Assembly: GCF_030269925.1 (NCBI RefSeq)
Contig: NC_085108.1
Location: 8,184,001-8,248,000 of the forward strand
Length of the DNA: 64,000 bases
DNA from: Bombyx mori
Taxonomy: Eukaryota > Arthropoda > Insecta > Lepidoptera > Bombycidae
Direction: 5' to 3'
Shown piece after piece: positions 39,801 to 49,922 of the stretch (positions are counted from its first letter, which is position 1; the number at the start of each line of letters is the position of its first letter). A program made the translations under genes and the position numbers. The notes beneath the pieces are model-generated. The model was not told the origin of the DNA, made no database searches, and was given only the letters and a program-made list of their open reading frames with translations.

Positions 39801-42800
39801 GGCGAGAGGGAGTACTTGCTGCTGGGCGACCTCATATGCGGCGCCAGACCCGTGCAGGACGCCAACAATAAGTGGTAAGATTAGTACAGATTAACGTTTA
39901 ACTCACTACAATCATTTTAAATGTACTCAGATATACTAGTGTAAAAAAAAGAAAAATTAATAAGTTTTTAGCTACCTACAACCTTCTTTTTCTTCTTTAG
40001 TTTTTGACTCTGGCACGGTTTGTGCATTGGCCAGCGTCAAGTAATAAAATTTATATAATTCGCGGTTTTAATTATTTGCAGTTTGTGAATAATAAAAAAC
40101 GAAGGAAATTTAATCAATTGGCATGAAATTAAATCCAATGTGATGAGATGATATGGGATGAAATATAATCTCAGTAAAATAGTGGTCATTTACTGAGACT
40201 TTTTCTGTGGACATTTGGAGGAACCCGAGAAGTTACGTTCAGCGGATTTTGTTTAATCTTCCTACCTTTGTGCACTTTCACAAATACTAAATAGTTAATA
40301 AACCACTGTTATTACACATTAAACCCCGAAGAAACACTAGATAGACAAAATAAAACAAATCACGCAACTTCACTCCTCGCGTTCCCGCCAAAAAGTCCAG
40401 CTACAATGATTAATGATCTTATTTATTGAACAAGTATGTACCTTTCCACTTATCGGTTATGGTCAGTCTTTAATTAAAATAAGACAGTGACAAGAGGAAA
40501 TACAATATTATTGACGTCAGAGATCAGCAAAATGGAGGAGAGAAATACCGAAAGTTGATCCCACTACTATGTGGGATGAATAAGCGGCAACATCGACTAT
40601 AGTTGCCATTGCCGACTTATTGTAACGCTCTGCTGTGCGACTTCCTATATTCCTACAATATATAATAGTTTCATTATACTGAGAGTAACTATACTGTGAC
40701 CTTAGAACTCGTATGTCAAGGTGGGTGGCGCATTTACGTTGTAGATGTCTATGGGCTCCAATTACCCCCTTAGCACCAGGGGGACTGTGAGCTCGTCCAC
40801 CTATCTAAGCAATAAAAACTATTCCATTTGGGGACACAAGGTCGCTCCGTGACGATCGTTATATCCCATAGACGACTGGTGGTAGGACCTTTTGTGAGTC
40901 CGCACGGGTAGGTACCACCGCCCTGCCTATTTCTGCCGTGAAGCAGTAATGCGTTTCGGTTTGAAGGGTGGGGCAACCGTTGTAACTATAGAGAGAGAGA
41001 GAGAGAGTATTCTTTATTGTACACCAAAAAAACAAATAAACAGTGCGATACATTAAAAACAAAAAGTATACTGAGACCTTAGAACTTATATCTCAAGGTG
41101 GTGGCGCATTTACGTTGTGGATGTCTATTCTGGGCTCCGGTAACCATTTAACACCAGGTGGGCCTTAAGCTCGTCCAACCACATAAGCAATAAAAAAATG
41201 CACCGAGACGTCGGCATCGTGTATCAAAATGGTACCCGTTGAGTTGCGTATCCATCTGGGGGCGTACAGGCGCGCTCGGTGTGTCCTGACTCGACATTTG
41301 TCCCCGTAGGTACAGTCCCCGGTACATGTACAACGCGCGGGTGTACCCCAAGTACTTGTCCGGGACGGGGTACGTGATGTCCGTGGACGCCGCCGCGGCT
41401 CTGTACCGGGCCGCGCTCAACACCAACTACTTCCACCTTGAAGATATTTACATAACCGGTAAGGTAGCATACGTATGGACCGACGACCTGGGGAGGATCG
41501 CTGGGTCGCGTCGGATGCTGGCAGCAACGAACCGTCCGCACGGGAGTTCAGTTGGAGAGGCCTGTGTTCAGCAGTGGACAGTGGACATCCTGAAATAATG
41601 ATGCAGATGAAGTTGTGTTCCAACTTGTCGCAAACCGCTCGTGTCTAGTACAAAGGGATGTCCCGCGAAGCGAGGGACTTCGGAGATCGGCACTCCAAAG
41701 CATGAACGGGCAACGAGACATGTCGTAAAACATATTTAAAAACTAAAAGCAAAACTTACTAACGATTTTTTCAAGTTCAGCATAGATTCAAGTTCTAAAG
41801 CAAGGCATTCGGATGGTGGACTCTTGGTCGCTTTGTTCAAACTTACGTTACTGAAGCCCATAGACACAACAAGTCCTACCATCCACCTTGAGACATGAGT
41901 TCTAAATCTAGATTTTTATAATACAGCAGCTGCCCCACCCTTCAAACCGAAACTGCGTTATTGCTTCACGGCAGAAATAGGCGGGGTGGTGGTACCTACC
42001 CGTGCGGAACTCATAAGACGCCCCATCAGTAGTGTTGTTGGTTCACCGTGAAAGTCATTCGTGAACATTTGTTAAGTACATTTTTCATCAGAAAAATTGG
42101 TACCTGTCTTCGGAATTCAAACACCGTCGCAGCCTCATCGCTTGATAGAAATTTACCGGACATCCTTTGGTTCACAACGACTTCATTGCGTATCTAACGC
42201 CACTGACATCAGATGGCGCGCGAGTAGTTTCAATATAAGGAAATAGTGAGAGCAAGGCGTGGTCTAGATTCTCCGGTCGATGGGGTCGATGTCGTGATGA
42301 CGTCACGGTTGACGCTCTGCTGTCCGCCAGGTATGTGCGCCATGGGAGCCCGGCCGCTGCTGGTGGCCCGCGACGACCCGCTGTTCTCGTACAGCCGGCT
42401 GCGGGGCGGTGCCGCCTGCTCCGCGCACGCCAGGGTCACCGCGCACCGGGTGGGACCCCCGCACATGCGCAGCCTGGACCGCATGCTCACCGACCAACGA
42501 ACTGTTGACAAGTGAGTGTCACCTACGGCGTGGACCCCTCTCGGCTCCTACCTTCACAAGTCTATGTCTGAAAGGCTGTATGGGCTTAGATCCCTTGTCT
42601 TTGCTAATAAGGAAAAATTGTATCAAAAAAGTCTATGTCCGGCCCCCCCACGCCGCGACCGCTAAGCCGCGGAATTCGCCGGCGACCACACGCGAACTTT
42701 TTATTTTATTTTTTATTGCTTAGGTGGGTAGACGATCTCACAGCCCACCTGAGTTAAGTGGTTACCGAAGCCCATAGACATCTACAACGTAAATGCCGCC

Positions 42801-44203
42801 ACCCGCTTTGAGATATAAATTCTAAGGTCTCAGTATAATTACAACGGCTGCGCCACCCTTCAAACCGAAACGCATTACTGCTTCACGGCAGAAATAGGCA
42901 GGGCGGTGGTACCTACCCACGCAGACTCCGAGATCCTACCATCAGTAATTACGCAAATTATAATTTTGCGGGTTTCACTTTTATTACACGATGTTATTCC
43001 TTCACCGTGGAAGTCAATCGTGAACATTTGTTGAGTACGTATTTCATTAGAAAAATTGGTACCCGCCTGCGGGATTCGAACACCGGTGCATCGCTACATA
43101 CGAATGCACCGGACGTCTTATCCTTTAGGCCAAGACTACTCCTAATTCTATTAGTCACTTCTACTGTTTCGGTTTCAGATGTGAACGTGTGCGGCTCACT
43201 GAGGTAAGGAAACGAATGCTCCGACCTAAGATACCAACTAAAAAACTAACGAAACACTGGACGGGTCACTTGAGGTCATCAGCCAAGGTCACGTGAGGTG
43301 CTCCCTACTACCAAACAAACAACCAAATGAGTCGTCTATTATCAAAGGTGGCAATCTGTGCATTTGGACAAAAAAATGTTATTGATATGTCAATACAGAT
43401 TGATTTGAATATAATCGTCTCCTTCAAAGAATACGGTTCAAAACCTGCATTAAATAAAGGTTAATAGTTAACCTGTTATTTATCTAAGATGTCGTTCCGA
43501 AGAGTTTTGTGACTGCCGATGGAATACAAAGTCAATAATTCGTTTTTCTGATTTACCAATCATTGTCCAAAAGTCAGATTGCCGGCTTTGATAATAGTCG
43601 ACTCAAATAGAGACCGTTGACTCATGATTGATTGTCTTTTAGACAAACTTCAAGTATATGTGAATACAATGAAAAAGGCTGAGGGAGAACGCTTCCTTGT
43701 CACAAAACGTCTTGTAGATAAACATTAACATTAATATTAGCTAAATACAGACCGCACTGGTTTCCAAAGTGTACTCTGTCCCGGTTAGCGCTACCCGCGT
43801 ACCTTCTAGTCCCCGGATCCGTGATAGCGCGTAGTGCTCACCAATACTCACCGTTAGATTAATGTTGCGATCCAGTAAAATTATAAGTATTATACTTTAT
43901 TCATAGTAAAGTAATTTTCGATGTGCTCAAATTCGATTTATACAATATTATTTACTTCGAATTAGGGTATCAGTTTCTTAGGTTAGTGCTCAGATCGTTT
44001 CGAGATCATTATTTTGTTTTGTTTCATCATCATCATCATCGATGCCTGTTTTGTTTTTTTTAATCATGTTTCATTTTTGCTAAATTTCAATATTTTTTAA
44101 TTTGTTTTTATTTTTTTCATTCCTTCAGGTAAAACCGCAAAATCGCAGCATGTACGTAGCTTACAGATATACGAAGTTACACAGACTATATAATTGTGAT
44201 TAA
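36865..44203 (+). CDS. GT31 beta-1,3-glycosyltransferase (B3GALT-like)
   Basis: Golgi type II membrane enzyme adding galactose or GlcNAc in beta-1,3 linkage to glycans. Exons: 36865-36950 (ATG), 37468-37649, 38517-39308, 39691-39874, 41310-41458, 42331-42511, 43179-43203, 44129-44203 (stop); all phases agree, ~557 aa. A ~56-residue cytoplasmic N-terminus is followed by one membrane helix (FSILAKFFLFSSAVILFCVL, ~57-78) and the catalytic domain: RQAIRDTWGS (~143-152), FKLAFILG (~292), GDIIQEDFIDSYNNLTLK, the DxD metal site LKTDDDMYI (~359-366), WYSPRYMYN...YLSGTGYVMS and EDIYITG (~459-465). The region between RDTWGS and FKLAFILG is ~139 residues instead of the usual short linker. Exons 4-6 are GC-rich. 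Reading on past 43203 instead gives an alternative end at 43296. Confidence 0.88.
37190..37285 (-). repeat. Decayed Jockey/CR1-type LINE tail
   Basis: 'actgcccttgtagaccgattctc... aatagtgagtgcttaccgt' is a diverged reverse copy of the tail seen at 15057-15120. A decayed SINE piece follows at 37330-37400. Both lie in intron 1 of the GT31 gene. Confidence 0.45.
37845..38285 (+). repeat. LINE 3' region with A tail
   Basis: The clearest of the family copies (see 2510-2945): 'gataaagtggcgcgacatgag' through 'cagcttaggtagaaaaaaaaa'. In intron 2 of the GT31 gene. Open frames here are remnants and not host exons. Confidence 0.65.
39875..40688. other. Intron 4 of GT31, left part
   Basis: AT-rich intron sequence with no gene or recognisable repeat. 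The words near 40560-40620 hint at decayed repeat sequence only. Confidence 0.4.
40689..40818 (+). mobile_element. Bm1-type SINE 3' fragment
   Basis: Carries only the last ~130 bp of the SINE (tgaccttagaactcgtatgtcaagg ... atctaagcaataaaaac). Confidence 0.8.
40873..41199 (+). mobile_element. Bm1-type SINE with an insertion
   Basis: 5'-truncated SINE interrupted at 40989-41070 by (GA)n plus 'tattctttattgtacacc', which is the reverse of the CT-tailed element end at 13870-13937. The SINE resumes with 'actgagaccttagaactta'. Confidence 0.75.
41849..42186 (-). mobile_element. Bm1-type SINE, diverged
   Basis: Reverse copy in GT31 intron 5. 'gcccatagacacaac...' to 'ggttcacaacgacttcattg'. Several small deletions. 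RTE-tail words (ggagaggcctgtgttcagcag) lie just before it at 41550-41572. Confidence 0.7.
42698..43140 (-). mobile_element. Bm1-type SINE, full length
   Basis: Reverse copy in GT31 intron 6, ending 38 bp before exon 7. Complete from tail to tRNA-like head. Confidence 0.88.
43204..44128. other. Last intron of GT31 / alternative 3' end
   Basis: Donor gtaagg at 43204 and acceptor tttttttcattccttcag ending 44128. Unspliced reading from exon 7 continues open to a stop at 43294-43296. No repeat recognised apart from a short (CAT)n at 44025-44040. Confidence 0.5.
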
Positions 44204-44956
44204 ATAATTGCTAGAAACTAGTAAAAGAAATCTAGTTATTGGAGGTATTTCGTTGAGGACTTGTAAAGTTACATATTTCACTAGCATATGACGTGGAAGG
44301 AACCGCTTCAATCAAATCGTTGGCTGGCTGGCTCTTAAGGAGAACGATACTGTATCTGTCAAAATTAGGCCATCTCCATCTCCATCTCCACCTCAAAGTT
44401 CATCTAGCTGGGGCATGCGTAGTTACGGATTAAAACAACTCAGCCTTTCTTAACAATATAAGAACTGTACTGCTATCGTGGTCTAATTGGTCCAACGACC
44501 GGTCATGTGCCGTGCATCCTCAAATTGTTAGCCCTTGCGCATGCCCGCAGGTCATCCGCACCCTCGTCTTCCAATCATCATTCTCCTGTCCTCCCAGTCA
44601 ACTGGGATCGGTGTAACATATTTTCTTCTTCCATACTCCTCTATCGTATTTTATATCATATCCATTACCTCTTCCTCCACCCTCGTTTTCCAATCTCTAC
44701 GCGTAAATACAGGTCGATATAACTCCCAGCCCACAACCCTACTGACGACCTGAACCCATCCAGCATAGGGCCAGAAAGTGCCGTGGAATTTCGTGTTTCT
44801 GCGGCTTAAAAAAATAATACGATAAAACTCAATGTGTCATACAAGCAATCGTTATTCTCACGCCAATCTGTCCCCACATCCCAAGACTCAGCTCAAAACA
44901 CAAGTGTCACCCCTACTCATCCTTCAAGAGACGGCTCCATTGAATAGTGGAATAGT
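44204..44956. other. Intergenic, no gene seen
   Basis: Downstream of GT31. Contains short open frames around 44507-44753 that lack family resemblance and look like chance. Words near 44465-44530 (ctgctatcgtggtctaattggtcc) are faintly tRNA-like but form no cloverleaf. Confidence 0.4.
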
Positions 44957-45201
44957 TCACTGGTGGTAGGACCTCTTGGGAGTCCGCACGGGTGGGTACC
45001 ACCATCCCGCCTATTTCCGCCGTGAAGCAGTAATGCGTTTCGGTTCGAAGGGTGGGGTAGCCGTTGTAACTATACTGAGACATTAGAACTTATATCTCAA
45101 ATTGGGTGGCGCATTTACGACGTAGATGTCTATGGGCTCCAGTCACCACTTAACACCAGGTGGGCAGTGAGCTCGTCCACCCATCTAAGCAATAAAAAAA
45201 A
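44957..45201 (+). mobile_element. Bm1-type SINE, 5'-truncated
   Basis: Starts 'tcactggtggtaggacctc' and ends 'catctaagcaataaaaaaaa'. Confidence 0.88.
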
Positions 45202-45399
45202 GGTATACTTTATTTATCTATCTGTTAACATATATATGCTATAACATTCCGCATAGTCTATCCCTGATGATCTGATAGCAAAAAAAAGCTTTAATTTTGA
45301 TCTTAAATTTCGCCATGAAGTGTATTATTGTTTAGAATATAGTTAAAAACTCTCGAATAGACGCGTCTTCACATTGTCCGTGTGGTCAGCTCGACTTAA

Positions 45400-45840
45400 G
45401 CCTTCGTCAAACAGAACGCGTACTTAACGTCGCGCTCTTTTCATGTCACACCAATTGACTAGATGAGTCCAACGCTCCTTGACGCAACGCATTCGCCAAA
45501 TCACAGTGCCTTTCGATAGCAGTGTGAAAATTTAAAAGTATTAAGAAATCGAGTGATTCAGATGTGGCGTTGTATAAGCATGGGTATTTTCTAACTATTT
45601 ATATCATTTTTTCGGGCATTATCTAGTATTTTAAAACACATTCACTCGGACGCTAAAATAAAATTACAACCCCTGACGTCAAAGCGTCCTAACGCCGCGA
45701 CAGAGCGCTGCGTACTTATAGCGCTGGGACTCTGTTTGACGGTATGTTACCATAGTAGTACAACACATCTCGGTGTCATAGCGCGGCGTCAGTTTAGCGC
45801 TCTGGCGCGCGCTAATTACGCGTTCTGTTTGACGAAGCCT
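45400..45840. mobile_element. MITE with TTAA target duplication
   Basis: 441 bp bounded by TTAA (45396-45399 and 45841-45844). Inverted ends share 'cttcgtcaaacagaacgcgt' on the left and the complement on the right. TTAA duplication is typical of piggyBac-type elements, though the ends do not show the usual CCC start, so the class is open. Centre contains many CGCG/GCGC words. Confidence 0.65.
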
Positions 45841-45998
45841 TTAAGATTATTAACGCTTTAGCTCGTCAGTCAGCTAAAGATATTAGAAGTATTTTAATTA
45901 TCCACCAAGTTCTAATAGCCATAGTGTAACATTACGTATTAGACGTCCGTCCATTAAATGTGTTAATTTTTGTATACATCTGTGATGTTATTAATGAA

Positions 45999-46256
45999 CT
46001 AGCTGTACCCGTCCGCTTCGCCGGGCATTTAAACTTAAGATTATTATTTCTCACCCCCACAAAGATTCTCATTTTCTCATCATTAACGCCCCCGCAACGG
46101 GTTTAGGGAGTCCAACACTTATATAAATATTAGCCTATCCATTAAGTACATGTATTCTCTACATGGATACCAAGTTTCAAGTCAATCGGATGCATGGTTC
46201 AGTAGTTATAACGGAAGATCCGTAAAAACCACTGTAGATTTATATATTAGTATAGA
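45999..46256 (-). mobile_element. Helitron-like non-autonomous element, family C
   Basis: On its own strand it ends 'ggcgaagcggacgggtacagctag' with T outside, and starts near 'tctatactaatatataaat'. The 3' end is shared with 11108-11153. Confidence 0.6.
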
Positions 46257-46985
46257 TGTAATGTAACATTTTTCATTGACGCTCAGCCCCACAAGCGAGC
46301 GAGGGAAAAACGATGTGAGCCAGAAACTATTTCATTACTTTTATTAATAAGGCAATACTTAATAACGGAAAGGTACCTCTGTAAAAAATTGTAGATATGT
46401 CGAGGGGGAAAGTTTATCAGATTTAAGCGACATTTCGCTTAACAAGCGACATTTATCTTTGTAATTAAAGTTCCGTTTTATTTGGTATTAGCATCAACAG
46501 TTCGATGTTTTTAATCGAACTTTCAATTTTAAGCTTACTCCGTTTAAATAGCTGAAGAAGTTTTTAAGCTATTGCATAGATTTTATCGCGGGCTTTGAGC
46601 GCGGCGACTGAATCAAGAAATTCCGTAACGAAAATAACCTGACACCCCCACTACGCCTACTATGTAGCTCGCGTTCAACACATTCACACGTTGCTCTTGT
46701 GTAGTGTTTGTGAATAAGCGCGTGGCGTGACGTCACACTGCATGCGCATCATGAAAAGTCTGCCCATCTCTCTCTCGCGCGGTCTAGCTTATGAGTGTGA
46801 AGGGGACAGTTAAGGTTTTGCTTTTATTAATGTTTAATATAGCGTGGTCTTGTTTTATTATTGTTTTAATATTAAATTATCATTGTCTAATTATAATTGC
46901 ACAAGTTGATAAAAAATGCTATGTAATAGCTTTACCGCGGCAGTTCCCGAGTGCTACACGTTTGTTTGTTGAAGAATTTTAAACT
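46257..46985. other. Intergenic, no gene seen
   Basis: AT-rich with a GC-rich island near 46590-46790 (gcgcgtggcgtgacgtcacac, ctctctcgcgcggtctag). The small open frame at 46791-46982 shows no family resemblance and is probably chance. Confidence 0.4.
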
Positions 46986-46987
46986 AC

Positions 46988-47443
46988 TAGTGGTCCCGCA
47001 GTAGTCGAAATTCGACTATAATCAGTTGAAATTATAATTTTGATCATTATTATGGTTGGTTCCATTGTCAAAGACTTTACTTCTATAATCCCAGATTTCC
47101 TCAAGACTACACTGTAGACAGATAATATTAAAGATAAACAATATTAATCTATTCTCGGTTTGACACACAGACTTTAAGCATTAACAAAAGTTTCACAATT
47201 GACAATACACAAAGAGTATATTTATACGTATGTGTTGTGTCAAATACATGGTAGTGTGTGTAATGTTTTCTTTATTGATTTAATGTATTTGTTATGCATA
47301 ATTTTTAAAAAATATTAGCATTCTGCACTCCTTCTCTATATTCTCTATAAGTGTGGGAAATTTCATACTCCTCCGTCCGCGCAATTTACGTAAAAAGGGA
47401 TACCTATAAAGTTTTTGCTTCACGTATTAATATATAGATAAAT
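46988..47443. repeat. Interspersed repeat, unbroken copy
   Basis: Starts 'agtggtcccgcagtagtcgaa' and ends 'ttcacgtattaatatatag'. It is the intact counterpart of 16910-17117 plus 18692-18903 and gives the pre-insertion state for the Tc1 element. Class unknown; the AT-rich 'attaatatatag' end recalls Helitron-like elements. Confidence 0.65.
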
Positions 47444-47883
47444 GGCTCTCCTATAATGTTGCAAAAATGCCGCTTAAACCAAATAGGATTTCAACCCTAA
47501 ATATGTATATTAGGTATAGATAACAGTACGACTGTATCTATGTATGTTTCTGTCTGTGTGTTGTCGCCTGAGCTGAGTCAACACTTTTTTGTAGGTTTTT
47601 TTTAGTTTTCCATAAAATATAAATTATTATTAATAAGATTGTATGTGCCATTTGGTGTCATAATATGTATTAAGTATTCTTAGAATAAGGACTCATAAAC
47701 TCTGATATATCTAACGATTTCTTGATTAAAATGGACTTTTGGAGCGCACATTGTCCGATCTGGACATGCACATGTGCGCGCATTTGTACTGTCTATTCAT
47801 CAGTCATTCAACACTTTACCAGTTCTTGTAATACGATTACGAGTACTCAATTTATTTGATAACTAATGTTTTCTTGCAATGTT
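47444..47883. other. Intergenic, no gene seen
   Basis: AT-rich sequence with 'gtttctgtctgtgtgttgtcg' type words; no open frame with family resemblance. Confidence 0.4.
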
Positions 47884-48052
47884 CAGTGTGCTTAGTGCGA
47901 GTTTTTTACGTTCTCGACAGCGTAAAAGTTAACTCAAATTTGTATGCAGTTATAACAGCGACCCTAGCGGCAAACGTGCCAAACGTTCCATACAAGTTTG
48001 AGTTAACTTTTACGCTATCGAGAACGTTAAAAAACTCTCACTAAGCACACTG
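47884..48052. mobile_element. Palindromic MITE, copy 4
   Basis: Same ends as the other copies (cagtgtgcttagtgcgag ... ctcactaagcacactg). About 170 bp. Confidence 0.85.
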
Positions 48053-48485
48053 AGTCCGCGTCGTGATGGGCACCGCGTCCGGCCCGGGTGCGTTGTGGCT
48101 TCAGTGCTTGCATTGAATCTCAAAACTGTAATCTCATAGTTTTAAATTAGCTATCAATGTGTATATAATATAGTTTGTGTATGTAATTTAAACTTTAGTA
48201 ACCGTTGGAGTTAAAGTTATGTAAAGCCTAAGTTACTGTGTCACGGGTGCGCAAGTAACGTCTCACGACTTCGGAATAATGCACCCTTGTAGGCATAAAG
48301 ATCGCTACAAGCCTTTTTTAGTTTGTCACATAAAACAGCATTAAAAAAAATATTCAAGAAAACATTAAAATCCTTTCAATAATTATATTAGTTTTAATTC
48401 AAGACCCCACCTGCAATTTCTACTGTTTCTAGAATGTTCTAGAGAACAGACGCGAAATCGTGTCGGTAACTTACCAGATTAAGCT

Positions 48486-48706
48486 GGGGCCGTGGTCAGC
48501 AACTTTGTCATCCATAAGAGCCAAATATACACCGTAAAAATTGATTCAAAGGGCCATTTTTTACACATATATATTTATAACAGTGGGGTTTAATGTTTGC
48601 TTGTCTCTTAAAAGGCAAGACAATAAGTAATATTCGTAAAGTCCTATCGGAGGAGTCAAACCGCCACATGTGGCTCGCGAGCCGCGCGTTGCTGACCACT
48701 GCGCTA
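48486..48706. mobile_element. hAT-like MITE
   Basis: Ends are inverted: 'ccgtggtcagcaac' at the left, 'gttgctgaccactg' at the right. Contains 'catgtggctcgcgagccgc', a word common in hAT-type MITEs of many animals. No clear 8-bp duplication was found, so the class is tentative. The rest of 48053-48480 shows no gene. Confidence 0.5.
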
Positions 48707-48989
48707 GGGGGTTGACGGGTCAACGTTCTTACATTCGTCACAAAAAAAGTCCAAAACCGATCCTACTGACCGCAGCACGTTTGTCTTCTAGACTCTAGAT
48801 GAGTCTAGACCATCAATAGACAAGTTGTTTGAAAGAAAAACTATGATCATTTTTGTCAAAAAAAAAAAAAAAAACTATACAAATAAATAAAATTGGTGTT
48901 TCTGTTTGTAATATTGTGATAGCCGCTTTTTACTACATGCATATGAATATATATATACGGTACATACACCAAAATATCATTTTTTACAA

Positions 48990-49225
48990 TTTTTGTCTGT
49001 CTGTCTGTTTGTTCCGGCTAATCTCTGGAACGGCACGACCGATTTTGACGGGACTTTCACTGATAGGTAGCTGATGATATAAGGAGTAACTTAGGCTACT
49101 TTTTTTTAAACTAGCTTCGCCTCGCGGCGTCACCCGCGATACGACAATAACCGCGGGTAACATCGCGGGACTCAGCTATCAATAATAAAATTTAATGTTT
49201 CCGAAGCGAAGCGACGGCGGGTCGC
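48990..49225. mobile_element. Helitron-like fragments
   Basis: 'gtctgtctgtctgtttgttccggctaatctctgg' and 'actagcttcgcctcgcggcgtcacccgcg' are typical start and end words of lepidopteran non-autonomous Helitrons, here rearranged. 'gaagcgaagcgacggcgggtcgctag' closes the block. Confidence 0.45.
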
Positions 49226-49922
49226 TAGTATTAAATATTATTCGTAAAAAGTTTATAGTTCATTTGTTTATTTAATATATAGCGTGCAGTTGTATTCTTT
49301 TATTATGTTATGTTTAACAAAACCTACGTTGGTATAGACTTAAATATAGTGCTTAGATGAAAACTGTAAAATCGACATATGATTACGATTCTACAGTCAC
49401 GGCTGTTGAAAATTAAAAAAAAAGACAATAAATTTGGATCAATTCGCTCTGTGTTTTATTTGAAATTTCAATTTTGGAATTCAGAATAGTGATGTCAAAA
49501 AGTTTCAGATGAGAAGTAAATCACAGACGGAACAATATTCATTGGATGTTTGGTACAACGTCTTCTCGCATTAAAACTGTATCATTTCTAATCTTTTCTA
49601 ATCTAAAATTTTATAGGAGAGTGTTTTAAAGGTTTAACATGTAATTTTTTTAATATTAAACATCTTTGCAACATTTATTTTTTACCAGTTACATTTTCTG
49701 TCTTTTATAAAATTATGTATTAATTTTGTGAATAGTAGTCGAAACATAAGTAAACTAAAACTAAACTACGCTCTTTTGACAGTATTTATGAGAAAAATAC
49801 TAGTGATACCAAATGATTCCGCATATATTTATATATTTTTGAAAATTGTACACTTTTAATGCGAAAAGGCCATATGTCGAAAAGTATTTGCGAAATAGAA
49901 TATTATGTTGGAGAAATGTCGC
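49226..49922. other. Intergenic, no gene seen
   Basis: AT-rich 3' flank of the JHBP-like gene. A TTTATT (reverse polyadenylation signal) at about 49674 could serve that gene. Nothing else recognised. Confidence 0.4.

Noticed and set aside
44507..44753. Pro/Ser-rich frames
   Set aside because: No homology, no splice context and no polyadenylation signal; probably chance.
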